NCBI GenBank assembly: GCA_023435825.1
Contig: JAEZMB010000179.1
Coordinates: 1 to 64,000 of the forward strand
Source: Pseudomonadota bacterium
Lineage (GTDB): Bacteria > Desulfobacterota > Desulfovibrionia > Desulfovibrionales > Desulfovibrionaceae
Direction: 5' to 3'
DNA: 64,000 bases
Positions within the stretch are counted from its first letter, which is position 1, and the number at the start of each line of letters is the position of its first letter. The notes under the pieces were generated by a model. The model made no database searches and was not told the DNA's origin. It was given only the letters and a program-made list of their open reading frames with translations. Below are positions 8,527 through 17,330 of this stretch, piece after piece. Both the position numbers and the translations under genes were made by a program.

Positions 8527-10557
8527 ATGCCGATTCCCGAGCCCTCCAGCCGCTTGCCCCGCTGGCTTGGCCCCATGCCGACCCGTGTTGCACTTCTCTA
8601 CGCCCTGTTCGGGCTGATCTGGATTCTTTGCTCGGACAATCTGGCCGACGCGTTGTTCCGACATGATCCGGATATCCTGTTGCGCGTGTCATCCTTCAAG
8701 GGTTTTATCTTTGTGGGCCTGACCTCGGTGTTGCTGTACACCTTGCTGCGCCGCTACCACGACGCCTACCAGCAGAAAGCACACGAGCTACGGGAAAGCG
8801 AGGAGCGTCATCGGTTGGTGGTTGAGAACGCCCCGGACGCCATCCTCATCCACGACGGCGTGCGATTTCTGTACGCCAACCCGGAAGCGGCCAAGCTGTT
8901 TGGCGCGCCGTCGCCCCAGGCCATAGAAGGCCGGGAGATCATGGATTTCGTGGACGACCAGGCCAAGGCTTCGGTCCGTGAACGCATCCTGCAAAATATT
9001 ATCAAGGGCCTGCCGGCCTTGCTTCGTGAGCAGCGCTACCGCAGACTGGACGGCAGCGTCATCGAGGCGGAGGTGGCGGCCGTGCCCTTTGTTTTCAGGG
9101 GTGGACCAGGCGCGCTGGTTTTCCTGCGGGATGTGGGTCCCCGCAAGGCCGCGGAGCGCAACTTGCGCCGCAGCGAACGCCAATATCGGCTGCTGGCGGA
9201 CAACGCCCACGACCTTATCAACATCTTCGACGAAAACATGAACCTCACCTACGTCAGCCCCTCGGTGACCCGGCTTTTGGGTTTTCCGGTCCCGGAGGCC
9301 CTGGCCCGTCCCCTGGACGTCGGCCTGACGCCGGATTCGGCGAAGCGTGTCGCCGAGGTTTTTCGCCTGGACCCGGCCAAGCCCGTGGACAGCAATTTCG
9401 TGCGCAAGATTGAAATTGAAGCCTATCGCCGGGACGGCTCCACGGTGTGGCTGGAATCCATGATCCGCGGCGTTTTTGATCAGTCAGGCGAATTTCGCGG
9501 CTTTATTGCCGTCTCACGGGACATCAGCGACCGGAAACGGGCCGAGGCGGAGCTGGAACTTTCCAGACAGTTCAGCACGCTTATCCTGGAAGCCATTCCC
9601 GATCCGGTCTTTGTCAAGGACAGCGCCCACCGTTTCGTCATGGCCAACGAGGCGCTGTGCGCCATGCTCGGGCAGCCGGCTGAGGCGCTGATTGGCAAGA
9701 GGGACGAGGATTTCGTGCCCATGGAGCAGGCGGCGGTCTTTGTCGAGCGCGACAACATTGTTTTGGAGACCGGCCAACCCGACCTGTACGAGGAGTACCT
9801 GACCGACTCCACTGGACTGGTGCATACGCTGCTCACGCGCAAGGGGCTTTTTGTCGACCACCGAGGCCAGCGCTTCATTGTCGGCGTCATCCGCGACATG
9901 ACGGCGGAAAAGAAACGGGAAAAGGAACTCCGCGACTCCCTGGCCGAGAAGGAAGTGCTGCTCAAGGAAGTGCATCATCGGGTCAAGAACAATCTGCAAA
10001 TCATTTCGAGTCTGCTGTTTTTGCAAAAAGACGCGATGAGCGACCCTGTTTTGCAAGGCGCGCTGGAAGAAAGCCGCAACCGCATCGCTTCCATGGCGCT
10101 TATTCACGAGGAACTCTACCGTTCCGGGGATCTGGCCCGGGTGGACATCAAGGAATACCTGGAGCGGCTGGCCCCCAAGGTGGTCCACGCTCTGCGCGGG
10201 GCCAAAAGCGTCGGTTTTGCCTTGGCCCTGGGCGATTGCCGGGTGTCCGTGGACAAGGCCATCCCCATTGGGCTCATCGTCAACGAGCTGCTCACCAACG
10301 CGGTCAAGCACGGGCTGGCCGGCCGGGATTCCGGGGCCATCCGGGTGCGGCTGGAGCGTGACGGCCCCATGGTGCATATTACGGTGGAAGACGATGGCGC
10401 GGGCTTGCCGCCGGGCTTTCATCCCGACGCCACGCGAACGCTGGGCATGCAGCTCGTGGTGCAGCTCACCCGCCAGTTGCGGGGAACATTGTCCTTTGCC
10501 AGCGGCGAGGGGGCTTGTTTCCGCTTGAGTTTTTCTCCCGAGGACAACGCGGCATAG
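8527..10557 (+). CDS. PAS sensor histidine kinase, HisKA_2 type
   Basis: 676-residue membrane sensor kinase. Two N-terminal hydrophobic helices (about 17-38 and 57-76) are followed by three PAS domains (roughly 90-205, 215-335, 345-460). The dimerisation helix carries EVHHRVKNNLQ, whose phospho-accepting histidine is about residue 484. A HATPase domain with NELLTNAVKHG and DDGAGLPPG follows. The EVHHRVKNN pattern is that of the HisKA_2/HWE-related group rather than classical HisKA. No receiver is attached and no response regulator gene is adjacent, so it is an orphan. ATG 8527 is preceded by CGGAGCGG. The signal sensed is unknown. Confidence 0.88.
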   Translation: MPIPEPSSRLPRWLGPMPTRVALLYALFGLIWILCSDNLADALFRHDPDILLRVSSFKGFIFVGLTSVLLYTLLRRYHDAYQQKAHELRESEERHRLVVENAPDAILIHDGVRFLYANPEAAKLFGAPSPQAIEGREIMDFVDDQAKASVRERILQNIIKGLPALLREQRYRRLDGSVIEAEVAAVPFVFRGGPGALVFLRDVGPRKAAERNLRRSERQYRLLADNAHDLINIFDENMNLTYVSPSVTRLLGFPVPEALARPLDVGLTPDSAKRVAEVFRLDPAKPVDSNFVRKIEIEAYRRDGSTVWLESMIRGVFDQSGEFRGFIAVSRDISDRKRAEAELELSRQFSTLILEAIPDPVFVKDSAHRFVMANEALCAMLGQPAEALIGKRDEDFVPMEQAAVFVERDNIVLETGQPDLYEEYLTDSTGLVHTLLTRKGLFVDHRGQRFIVGVIRDMTAEKKREKELRDSLAEKEVLLKEVHHRVKNNLQIISSLLFLQKDAMSDPVLQGALEESRNRIASMALIHEELYRSGDLARVDIKEYLERLAPKVVHALRGAKSVGFALALGDCRVSVDKAIPIGLIVNELLTNAVKHGLAGRDSGAIRVRLERDGPMVHITVEDDGAGLPPGFHPDATRTLGMQLVVQLTRQLRGTLSFASGEGACFRLSFSPEDNAA

Positions 10558-10584
10558 ATGCGCCGCCGTTCCCGTTCCTGCTGA

Positions 10585-12264
10585 TCAGCAGTGGACGTCA
10601 GGTCCAGGACCGGACTTGGCCATTGCCTTCAATTCCTCGTATTTACGGCGCAGGTCACTGACGACCGCTGTCCGTTGGGCAGCGGCCATGGCCGTGTAGC
10701 GTCCGGCATGCTTGGCGGCGAGTTTTTGCCAGTTGGCCTGCCCGCCGGCCAGCTGGTCCGGGCGCGGCCGGGCCAGGGCCGGGGCCGGGCGACGGTGGGC
10801 CACGGCCAGATGTCCCTGGTAGACCGGGGGCCGCCCGGCCAGGGCCAGTCGCCAATCATGGTCCACGTCGTCGTACTGCGACGGGCTGAAGCGGATGTCG
10901 AAGCCGCCGGCTTCAAGCAGCCGTTCCCGTCGAAAGAGATGGCAGCAGCCCATGACGGTCAGACACGGGCGCAGGTGGGCAAATCCCCCGAAATCAAAGC
11001 CCTGGGCATGGAGATCCGAGAGCTTCGGTTCCTCCTGGCCAGGGTCGGGCGGCAGGAGCATGGCGTCGATGCCCTGGGCGATGGCCGGGTTGGCGGCGTC
11101 GACGACCCGGCAGCCCCACACGCCGGCCTCGGGATAGGCCTTGGCGGCGGCGGCCAGTCGGGCGATCCAGTTGGCGGGCAGATCCACGTCGTCGTCGAGG
11201 TAGGCGACATGGGCGGCCTGGGCCAGGCGGGCGTCGCTGGCCAGCCAGTTGCGGGCGGCCGGCGCGCCGACGTTGACCGGCAACCGGATGGCGGCCAGTC
11301 GCTCACTGCCGACCCGGTCGGCCCAGGCGGCGACCACCTCCGGCGTGGCGTCGCTGGAGGCGTTGTCGAGCAGCAGCGTGCGCACGGTCCCGTCCACCAC
11401 GGAAAAGTCCGAGGCAAACAGGCTGGCCAGCGTCTTGTCGAGGTCGTCGGCCTTGTTGAAGGTGTAAAGGGCGATACAAAGATCGCCGGCCAGCCGCCCC
11501 AGACCTCGGCGATGCCCTGAAGCCAGGTCGTATAAAGCCAGACCGGCCGAGACGTGCTCGGGGAAGTCCTGAAGAAGCGCGGCCAGGTTTTTTGCGGCCA
11601 CGTCCTCCCGGCCGGCGGCCAGGGCGGCCAGGGGGCGGCGTAACAGGCCGGCCGGCCAGGGAGCCAGGGCCTGGGCCGCGTCGTAGGCGGCCAGGGCGGC
11701 CGGAGCGTCGCCGCGAAGCAGGGCCAGATCGCCCGCGATCTTGTGCCCCAAGGGCGCGAGATCGCCAGACAGCGCCAGTGCGGCCAGGGCGGCGGCCCGG
11801 TCGAAGTCCCGGCCAAGGACGGCCCTATGCAGGGCGATGTGCAGCCAGAACAGGGCGGCCCGGCCGTTTCGGATCTCGTTTTCCAGATAAGTGTCGATGC
11901 GGCTCGTGTTGCCTCCGGCCAGGAGGCGTTCGAAGTAGGCGACGCTCTCAGGCGGCCTGAACCGGGCGGCCAGGCCGTCGACCAGAGCGGCGAAGGCCGG
12001 ATCGATCCGGCCCGGGGGCGCGGCGCGAAGGGCCTGGGACAGGGCGGCGGCCGTCGGGCCGTAAAGCGGGTCTTCCTCCAGGGCGGCGGCCAGCAGCAGG
12101 CGGCGAAGGCGCGGCCAGTCGGCGCTGTCCGGCGCGCTGTCCTCGACTGCCTGGGCCATGGCGGCTGATCGCAGCAGGTGGTCGCGGCCGAGGGTTCCGG
12201 CCAGGAGCATATCGGCCAGAGGTTGCGGGAATCCGGGTGTGTCCAACCAGAGCGGAGTCATCAT
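10585..12264 (-). CDS. Family 2 glycosyltransferase with helical N-terminal region
   Basis: Likely inverting nucleotide-sugar glycosyltransferase. The N-terminal 240 or so residues are Ala/Leu-rich helices resembling TPR-like repeats. The GT2 fold begins near residue 265 (DLCIALYTFNKADDLDKTL). LLDNASSDAT and the DxD-like YLDDDVDLP near residue 356 fit the nucleotide-sugar/metal site, and QYDDVDHDWR sits where GT2 enzymes often keep their catalytic base region. ATGATG at the start overlaps the stop of the upstream glycosyltransferase gene, and AGGGAGG precedes it; the second ATG (12261) has the better spacing. The product is unknown; it forms a two-gene unit with the GT4 gene. Confidence 0.8.
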   Translation of the reverse strand: MMTPLWLDTPGFPQPLADMLLAGTLGRDHLLRSAAMAQAVEDSAPDSADWPRLRRLLLAAALEEDPLYGPTAAALSQALRAAPPGRIDPAFAALVDGLAARFRPPESVAYFERLLAGGNTSRIDTYLENEIRNGRAALFWLHIALHRAVLGRDFDRAAALAALALSGDLAPLGHKIAGDLALLRGDAPAALAAYDAAQALAPWPAGLLRRPLAALAAGREDVAAKNLAALLQDFPEHVSAGLALYDLASGHRRGLGRLAGDLCIALYTFNKADDLDKTLASLFASDFSVVDGTVRTLLLDNASSDATPEVVAAWADRVGSERLAAIRLPVNVGAPAARNWLASDARLAQAAHVAYLDDDVDLPANWIARLAAAAKAYPEAGVWGCRVVDAANPAIAQGIDAMLLPPDPGQEEPKLSDLHAQGFDFGGFAHLRPCLTVMGCCHLFRRERLLEAGGFDIRFSPSQYDDVDHDWRLALAGRPPVYQGHLAVAHRRPAPALARPRPDQLAGGQANWQKLAAKHAGRYTAMAAAQRTAVVSDLRRKYEELKAMAKSGPGPDVHC

Positions 12265-13298
12265 GGGCCTCCCTGGGCAACGTCCCGCCAGAGCTCGCCG
12301 TAGACAGGGGCCTTGGCGCTGAGCAAATGGCTGCGGTCAAGAGTTTCCCGGGCCTGGAGGGCCAGACGGCGGCGCAGGCCGGCGTCCCCGGCCAAGCGCG
12401 TCACGGCCTGGACCCAGTCCCTGGGGTCAGGGCCGACCAGGAGTCCGGTGCGCCCGTCTTCCACCACCTCGCGGTAGGGCGGCAGATCGGCGCAGACGCT
12501 TGCCGCCCCGGCAGCGGTGTATTCCTGCCATTTGACCGCGCTTTTGACCCGATTAAAGGGCGTGTCGGCCAGTGGCGCCAGGCCCACGGACAGCCCCAGT
12601 CGCGGCAGACGGGCGGTGTAGGCGGCGTAGTCGGCGGCAAAGGGGATGGCGGTGGTTCCGGACGGGAAATCCGGCGGCGTCGGGCAGCCGAAAAAAACGA
12701 ACCGGCCGGTGAAGTCAGGGTTTCGGGCAAGCGCCCGAAGGGCCGGGGCCAGCCGGGCCAGATCGGAGGCATGGGATGGCGTTGCGGCAAAACCGATGGC
12801 GGCAATGGGACGCGTTGGCGGCGCGGCAAGGCTCCACAGGGCGTCGGGCAGGAAATTGGGCAACACCCGCACCTGCCGGGCGCGTCCGGCGTACACGGCG
12901 GCCAGGGCCGGGGTGCTCACCGTCACACAGGCGGCCCGGGCGATGGTGTCGCGGATGTGCGGCAAAAGCGGGGCCAGGTGCGGGAAAAAAGCGTGGTCCG
13001 CCGGCGTGGCCTCGAAGTCGTCGTCGGTGTCGTACACAACGGGCTTGCCGCTGGCAAAGGCCGTTTCAAGGATGGAAGCCGTGGCCGGTCCGGGAAAAAA
13101 ACGCTGGATGAGGATGAGGTCGGCCGATTTGATGATGTCCGGGCTGACGGCATGGCCGGCCCCCTGGACGGCGACTCCAGGCAGCAGCCGCACGGCTTCT
13201 CCAAGGACTCGGGCCGGTTCGTAAACCCGCAGCCGGGCGCAGGCGGCAAAGGGATCATCGAAGCCGTAGTAGGCGATGGCGAGGGAGGAACGCGGCAT
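12261..13298 (-). CDS. GT4-type (GT-B fold) glycosyltransferase
   Basis: 345-residue GT-B glycosyltransferase. The C-terminal Rossmann domain carries the family signature around residues 253-289 (KWQEYTAAGAASVCADLPP followed by YREVVEDGRTGLLV), the E-x7-E-like nucleotide-sugar site. The N-terminal half resembles acceptor-binding domains (YDTDDDFE at about 95). No Shine-Dalgarno is visible: the bases before ATG 13298 are C/G only, and an 11-bp-stem hairpin (13310-13342) sits between the upstream MCP stop and this start. It is followed by the overlapping GT2 gene, so both probably act on the same glycan. Confidence 0.8.
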   Translation of the reverse strand: MPRSSLAIAYYGFDDPFAACARLRVYEPARVLGEAVRLLPGVAVQGAGHAVSPDIIKSADLILIQRFFPGPATASILETAFASGKPVVYDTDDDFEATPADHAFFPHLAPLLPHIRDTIARAACVTVSTPALAAVYAGRARQVRVLPNFLPDALWSLAAPPTRPIAAIGFAATPSHASDLARLAPALRALARNPDFTGRFVFFGCPTPPDFPSGTTAIPFAADYAAYTARLPRLGLSVGLAPLADTPFNRVKSAVKWQEYTAAGAASVCADLPPYREVVEDGRTGLLVGPDPRDWVQAVTRLAGDAGLRRRLALQARETLDRSHLLSAKAPVYGELWRDVAQGGP

Positions 13299-13309
13299 GG
13301 CGGCGCAGG

Positions 13310-13342
13310 GCGCTTGCCCGGAACGCGTTCCCGGGCAAGCGC
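13310..13342 (-). repeat. GC hairpin between MCP and glycosyltransferase genes
   Basis: GCGCTTGCCCG (13310-13320) and CGGGCAAGCGC (13332-13342) form a perfect 11-bp stem. The loop contains the palindrome GAACGCGTTC. On the minus strand it begins about 12 bases after the MCP stop and ends about 11 bases before the GT4 start. No T-run follows, so it is either a factor-dependent 3' end or a leader structure. Confidence 0.6.
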
Positions 13343-13354
13343 CTGATTCGGGCC

Positions 13355-15484
13355 TCAGGCTCCGAGAGCCTTGGGGCCTTTTTGCGGCGAACGGAAGACG
13401 ATTTCGGCCCGGGCCGTGTGTGGGTCGTTGTAAGACACGGTGATGTCCACGGGCTCCTTGAAGAACTCGGCGGCTCCGCGCAGGATGCCCTCGTAGTATT
13501 CCGGGTAGCCGCGCTTGGACATGTAGGTCATGACCAGACGGTTGCCTTTGTCTTCGTAGGTGAAGCGGGGGGGCATCAGTCCCGGCATGTCCTTGGTGAG
13601 CCGGGCATGGGTGTCGTTCATGGTCAGGTAGAATTCCTTGAGGGTGTCACCCTTGAAGTAGCGCGGGTAGTGCTTGTGAAAGCCCTTGATGGTGTAGCGG
13701 CCAAGAGCCAGGAAGACGTCCTTGACGGTCTTGCCGGCTTTTTGGGCGGCCAGTTCGGCCATCTGGCGCAACACCTGATCGGGGTAGTTCTGTGTGGGCA
13801 GGAAGGTGGGGTGCCCCATGTCTTCCTGCATGGCTTCGTAGACGGCCTCGCCGTACTGGTCCTTGATGAATTCCTGCATGAGCTTGGGCAGGATGCCCTT
13901 CATGTTGCCGCTGGATTCCCGCAGCTTGACGGCGTTTGACTGGCGCTGGGCAAAGGTGGTGGCCAGGTTGAGCAGGGAATTGGCCAGTTCGGCCAGTTCG
14001 CGGGTGGCCTGGGCGGTCTGGCCCGCGCCCTCGTCGGCCTCGGCGGCCACATGGGCAATGACCTCGATATTGCGGTTGATCTCCTCGGCGGCGGCGGATT
14101 GCTGCTCGGCGGCCGTGGCGATCTGGCTGACCTGTCCGTTGACCTCGCGGATGCGGGCCATGATGCGTTCCAGGGATTCGCCGGCCTTGTGGGTGGCCTC
14201 GGTGCTGGCCGCCACCCGGGCTTCGGTCTCCTGCATGGAGGCCACGGCGTGCTGGGAGCCGTCCTGGATTTCGCGGATGGATTTTTCCACTTCCTTGGTG
14301 GCGGTCATGGTCTTTTCAGCCAGCTTTCGCACCTCGTCGGCCACCACGGCGAAACCGCGACCGGCGTCGCCGGCCCGGGCCGCCTCGATGGCGGCATTGA
14401 GGGCCAGCAGGTTGGTCTGGTCGGCGATGTCGTTGATGACGCTGATGATGCGGCCGATTTCGGCGGCCTGGCCGTCGAGGGAGGTGAGCACCTGGCCGAG
14501 CTTGCCGGCGGATTCGGCCACGGCCTTGATGCCCGACACGGCGTCCCGGACTTCCACCAAGCCGGTTTCGGCGGCGGTGTTGGCGCTTTCGGCGGCGTCT
14601 GAGGTCTGGGTAGCGTTTTTGGCTACTTCCATGACCGTGGCCGTCATCTCTTCCATGGCCGTGGCCACGGCGTCGGACTGGCCTTTCTGCTGCTGGGCGC
14701 CCCGGGCCTGTTCGTCGGAAGAGGCGGACAGCTCTTCCGAAGCCGAGGCCACGCGTTGGGCCAGCTCGTTGATCTCGCCGCCGAGGTCGCGCAGTTCGGC
14801 CTGGGCGTGTTCCAGCTCTTCCTGCTTGGCGCGCATCGGCGTCAAATCGGTCAGGGTGGCCACCGCGCCGAGCAGGTCGCCGCGCAGGCCGTGAAAGCAG
14901 GCGACAAAGAAAAAGCAAGGCAGAACGCGGCCGTCCCACAGGGTCAGGTCGCGTTCGGCTTGGAGGGCTTTGCCTTCGGCGAGGCATTTCTCCGTCAGCG
15001 ATGCGCCGGTTTTGTTATAGACGGCTTGGCTAACGGTCTTGCCCACGACATCCTTTTTGGGCTTGCGCAACATGTCGCACAAGCTCTGGCTGCAATGGGT
15101 GATGATTCCGTCCTTGTTAGTGATGAAAAACGGCGTGCCGACGGCATTGACCGCGCCTCGATAATACTCGCGCCGCAGCATGTTGCAGGAAAGGGCCTGG
15201 GCGGCCTGTGCACCAAGCGGTCCAAGTTTGTTCCAGGAATTGACGTCGTCGATATGAAACGCGGTCGGATCGTTGTTGATCGTCAGCAAGCCCTGATACA
15301 GCATCCGTATGGGAGCGTTGACCCGGGAAGCAAGGACAACGGATGCGATGCAGCCAACTACGGCTACTGGAACGGCGATATATAAGCTGGGGAAGAAGAC
15401 GACGGCGAGGAGGCAAACACTGAGTGCGAGGCCCAGCAGCAGGGTTGGCGCGCCGGGCGACGGCGTGGCGCTATGGTCGTTCAT
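13355..15484 (-). CDS. Methyl-accepting chemotaxis protein with C-terminal H-NOX heme domain
   Basis: 709-residue chemoreceptor. Two closely spaced membrane helices (about 14-52) are followed by a PAS-like domain (about 110-220). The MCP signalling region (240-510) has the conserved tip [18 protein letters not shown] at about 351-389. A complete H-NOX domain occupies about 528-700, beginning [12 protein letters not shown]. The predicted proximal heme ligand is His at about 626 (NDTHARL) and the YxSxR heme-propionate motif is at about 654-658. A tyrosine near 663 aligns with the O2-stabilising Tyr140 of the Thermoanaerobacter H-NOX. ATG 15484 has AGGAG 5 bases upstream; the earlier frame start lacks this. 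It is likely a gas (NO/O2) taxis receptor (inference). Confidence 0.92.
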   Translation of the reverse strand: MNDHSATPSPGAPTLLLGLALSVCLLAVVFFPSLYIAVPVAVVGCIASVVLASRVNAPIRMLYQGLLTINNDPTAFHIDDVNSWNKLGPLGAQAAQALSCNMLRREYYRGAVNAVGTPFFITNKDGIITHCSQSLCDMLRKPKKDVVGKTVSQAVYNKTGASLTEKCLAEGKALQAERDLTLWDGRVLPCFFFVACFHGLRGDLLGAVATLTDLTPMRAKQEELEHAQAELRDLGGEINELAQRVASASEELSASSDEQARGAQQQKGQSDAVATAMEEMTATVMEVAKNATQTSDAAESANTAAETGLVEVRDAVSGIKAVAESAGKLGQVLTSLDGQAAEIGRIISVINDIADQTNLLALNAAIEAARAGDAGRGFAVVADEVRKLAEKTMTATKEVEKSIREIQDGSQHAVASMQETEARVAASTEATHKAGESLERIMARIREVNGQVSQIATAAEQQSAAAEEINRNIEVIAHVAAEADEGAGQTAQATRELAELANSLLNLATTFAQRQSNAVKLRESSGNMKGILPKLMQEFIKDQYGEAVYEAMQEDMGHPTFLPTQNYPDQVLRQMAELAAQKAGKTVKDVFLALGRYTIKGFHKHYPRYFKGDTLKEFYLTMNDTHARLTKDMPGLMPPRFTYEDKGNRLVMTYMSKRGYPEYYEGILRGAAEFFKEPVDITVSYNDPHTARAEIVFRSPQKGPKALGA

Positions 15485-15511
15485 GGATGCTCCTGATTCC
15501 AATTTGTTCCT

Positions 15512-15540
15512 ATACAATACCATTCGAGGCGAAAGGTCAA
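15512..15540 (-). promoter_or_regulatory. Possible sigma-70 promoter of MCP-H-NOX gene
   Basis: On the minus strand TTGACC (15540-15535) is followed after 17 bases by TTGTAT (15517-15512), 28 bases before the ATG at 15484. The -35 box is good and the -10 box weak. A degenerate flagellar sigma-28-like pair (TAAAGTAA, 11 bases, GCCTTACC) lies at 15580-15554. Neither is certain. Confidence 0.3.
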
Positions 15541-15580
15541 TGCTGTTTGAGGGGGTAAGGCGGCGTATTCAGTTACTTTA

Positions 15581-17284
15581 TTATTGTTTGGGGGCCGTGG
15601 CTGGCAACACGGCAGGCAAGCGGCCCGAGAAGCGGAAGGGGGTAAAGAGACCTTGGTAAAGCGCTTCCAGACTGGCCGGGGCTTCGCCGTAGGTGGCCAA
15701 CCGCGTCACGGCCTGCGGCGCCAGGACCAGATCGTAGGGCGACTGGGTTGCCGCCAGCACGAATCCTGGGCCTGCCCTGGCGGCCAGTTCCCGGGCCAGC
15801 CGCTCCTGGCCCGGCCGACGGCGCAGGTCCGTGGCCAACAAGACGACGTTGCCGGCTCCGGCTGCCTTGTCGAGGGCCTGGGCAATGGCCGCGTCATCGG
15901 GATCGGCCGGCAACAACAGTGTTCGCGGTCCGGCCCAGGCGGCGATGGCCGCTTCGGCCTCGGCGTCCACGGCCTCGCGGCCAAGGCGCGGCCGGATGAC
16001 CAGTGTGCCCTCGGCGGGCAGGGGCAGGGCGGGACTGGTCGGCCCCAGGGCCGTGAGGCTGCGCCGGGCGATGCGCCGGGCCAGGACGGCGTCTTCGGGT
16101 CGGCCGACCTGGCTGGCCGAATCCGGAGCGGGTTTGGCCAGGACGGCGGCGTCCAAAAGGCCGTAGCGTTCCTTGAGCCGCAGAATGCGGCCTACGGCGG
16201 CGTTGAGCCGGGCCATGGGCACGCGCCCGGAGCGCACGGCCTCGGCGACGGCGTCCATGGCGGCCTGGCGTTCGGCCGGCGAGCGGCCGGCGTCGGCGCC
16301 GCCGAGGAGCACGTCGGCCCCGGCGGCCAGGGCCCGCACCGAGGCCTCGGGGATGCCGTAGGTGTCGGCCACGGCCCCCATGCCCAGCGAATCCGTGAAG
16401 ATGACGCCGTCAAACCCCATGCGGCCGCGTAGCGTCCCTTCCAGGACCCGGCGCGACAGGGTGGCCGGCAGGTCAGGTTCGCCGTCCAGGGCCGGGACGA
16501 CCATGTGGGCGGTCATGACCGCTGGCGCGCCTGCGGCGAAGGCGGCCCGGAAGGGCGGAAAATCGAGTTTGTCCAGGGCGGCGGCGTCATGGTCCGAGCG
16601 CGGCAGGCCCACGTGGGAATCAATGGTCGTGTCGCCATGGCCGGGAAAATGTTTGGGCGTGCAGATCATGCCGGCGGCGGCGTAGCCGGCCGTGGCCGCG
16701 GCGGTGAAGCGGGCCACGTCGGCCGGCGCGGAGCCAAAGGACCGGATGCCGATGACCGGGTTGGCCGGATTGACGTTGACGTCGGCCACGGGCGCGAAAT
16801 TGACGTTGATGCCCACGGCCCGCAATTCCCGGGCCGTGGCCGAGGCGGCCAGGCGGGCCAGATCGGACCGGCCGGTGGCGGCCTGGGCCATCTGGCTGGG
16901 GAAGAGGGTAAAGCCTTTTCGCAGCCGGGCCACGGGCGCGCCTTCCTGGTCCACGCCGATCAACAGGCCCAGGCCATGCCTGGTGGCGGCGGACGCCGCC
17001 TGGAGGCCGGCGTTCAGAGCGGCGAGTTGGTCCGGGGATTCGATGTTTCCCGGGACGCTGTAGAGGATGACGCCGCCGAGATGGCGCTGTCGGATGAGGC
17101 CGGCGATGTCGTCGGAAACGGCCGGCCCGGCGAACCAGACCATGAACACCTGACCGACTTTTTCTTCCAGGGTCATCTCCGCGGCCAGCCGGGCGGTCCG
17201 GGAAGCGGCCGAGGCCTCGCCTCCGGTCGCGGCACACGCAAGGAGAAAAACAAGGAAACAGGCGAAAAAGCGGCAAAGAACCAT
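15581..17284 (-). CDS. Exported family 3 glycoside hydrolase, NagZ-like
   Basis: 567-residue protein with an N-terminal signal peptide (VLCRFFACFLVFLLACAATGG, cleaved near residue 25) and a GH3 catalytic domain. It has the beta-N-acetylglucosaminidase signature KHFPGHGDTTIDSHVGLP, including the Asp-His dyad loop, and a nucleophile motif FTDSLGMGAV. A C-terminal domain of about 180 residues follows. NagZ is usually a cytosolic, roughly 340-residue peptidoglycan-recycling enzyme; this longer exported form probably trims wall or other GlcNAc polymers in the periplasm (inference). ATG 17284 is chosen because AGGAG lies 6 bases upstream and the signal peptide follows; the longer frame runs into the GGDEF gene's shadow. 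Confidence 0.87.
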   Translation of the reverse strand: MVLCRFFACFLVFLLACAATGGEASAASRTARLAAEMTLEEKVGQVFMVWFAGPAVSDDIAGLIRQRHLGGVILYSVPGNIESPDQLAALNAGLQAASAATRHGLGLLIGVDQEGAPVARLRKGFTLFPSQMAQAATGRSDLARLAASATARELRAVGINVNFAPVADVNVNPANPVIGIRSFGSAPADVARFTAAATAGYAAAGMICTPKHFPGHGDTTIDSHVGLPRSDHDAAALDKLDFPPFRAAFAAGAPAVMTAHMVVPALDGEPDLPATLSRRVLEGTLRGRMGFDGVIFTDSLGMGAVADTYGIPEASVRALAAGADVLLGGADAGRSPAERQAAMDAVAEAVRSGRVPMARLNAAVGRILRLKERYGLLDAAVLAKPAPDSASQVGRPEDAVLARRIARRSLTALGPTSPALPLPAEGTLVIRPRLGREAVDAEAEAAIAAWAGPRTLLLPADPDDAAIAQALDKAAGAGNVVLLATDLRRRPGQERLARELAARAGPGFVLAATQSPYDLVLAPQAVTRLATYGEAPASLEALYQGLFTPFRFSGRLPAVLPATAPKQ

Positions 17285-17330
17285 GTAAGGCTCCTGGGTG
17301 CGGTTTGCTCCGGGATGGCCCGGGGTATTG

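Noticed and set aside
15554..15580. Flagellar sigma-28 promoter for the MCP
   Set aside because: The -35 half fits moderately, but only GCC matches in the -10 half; a sigma-70-like pair nearer the gene is at least as good.
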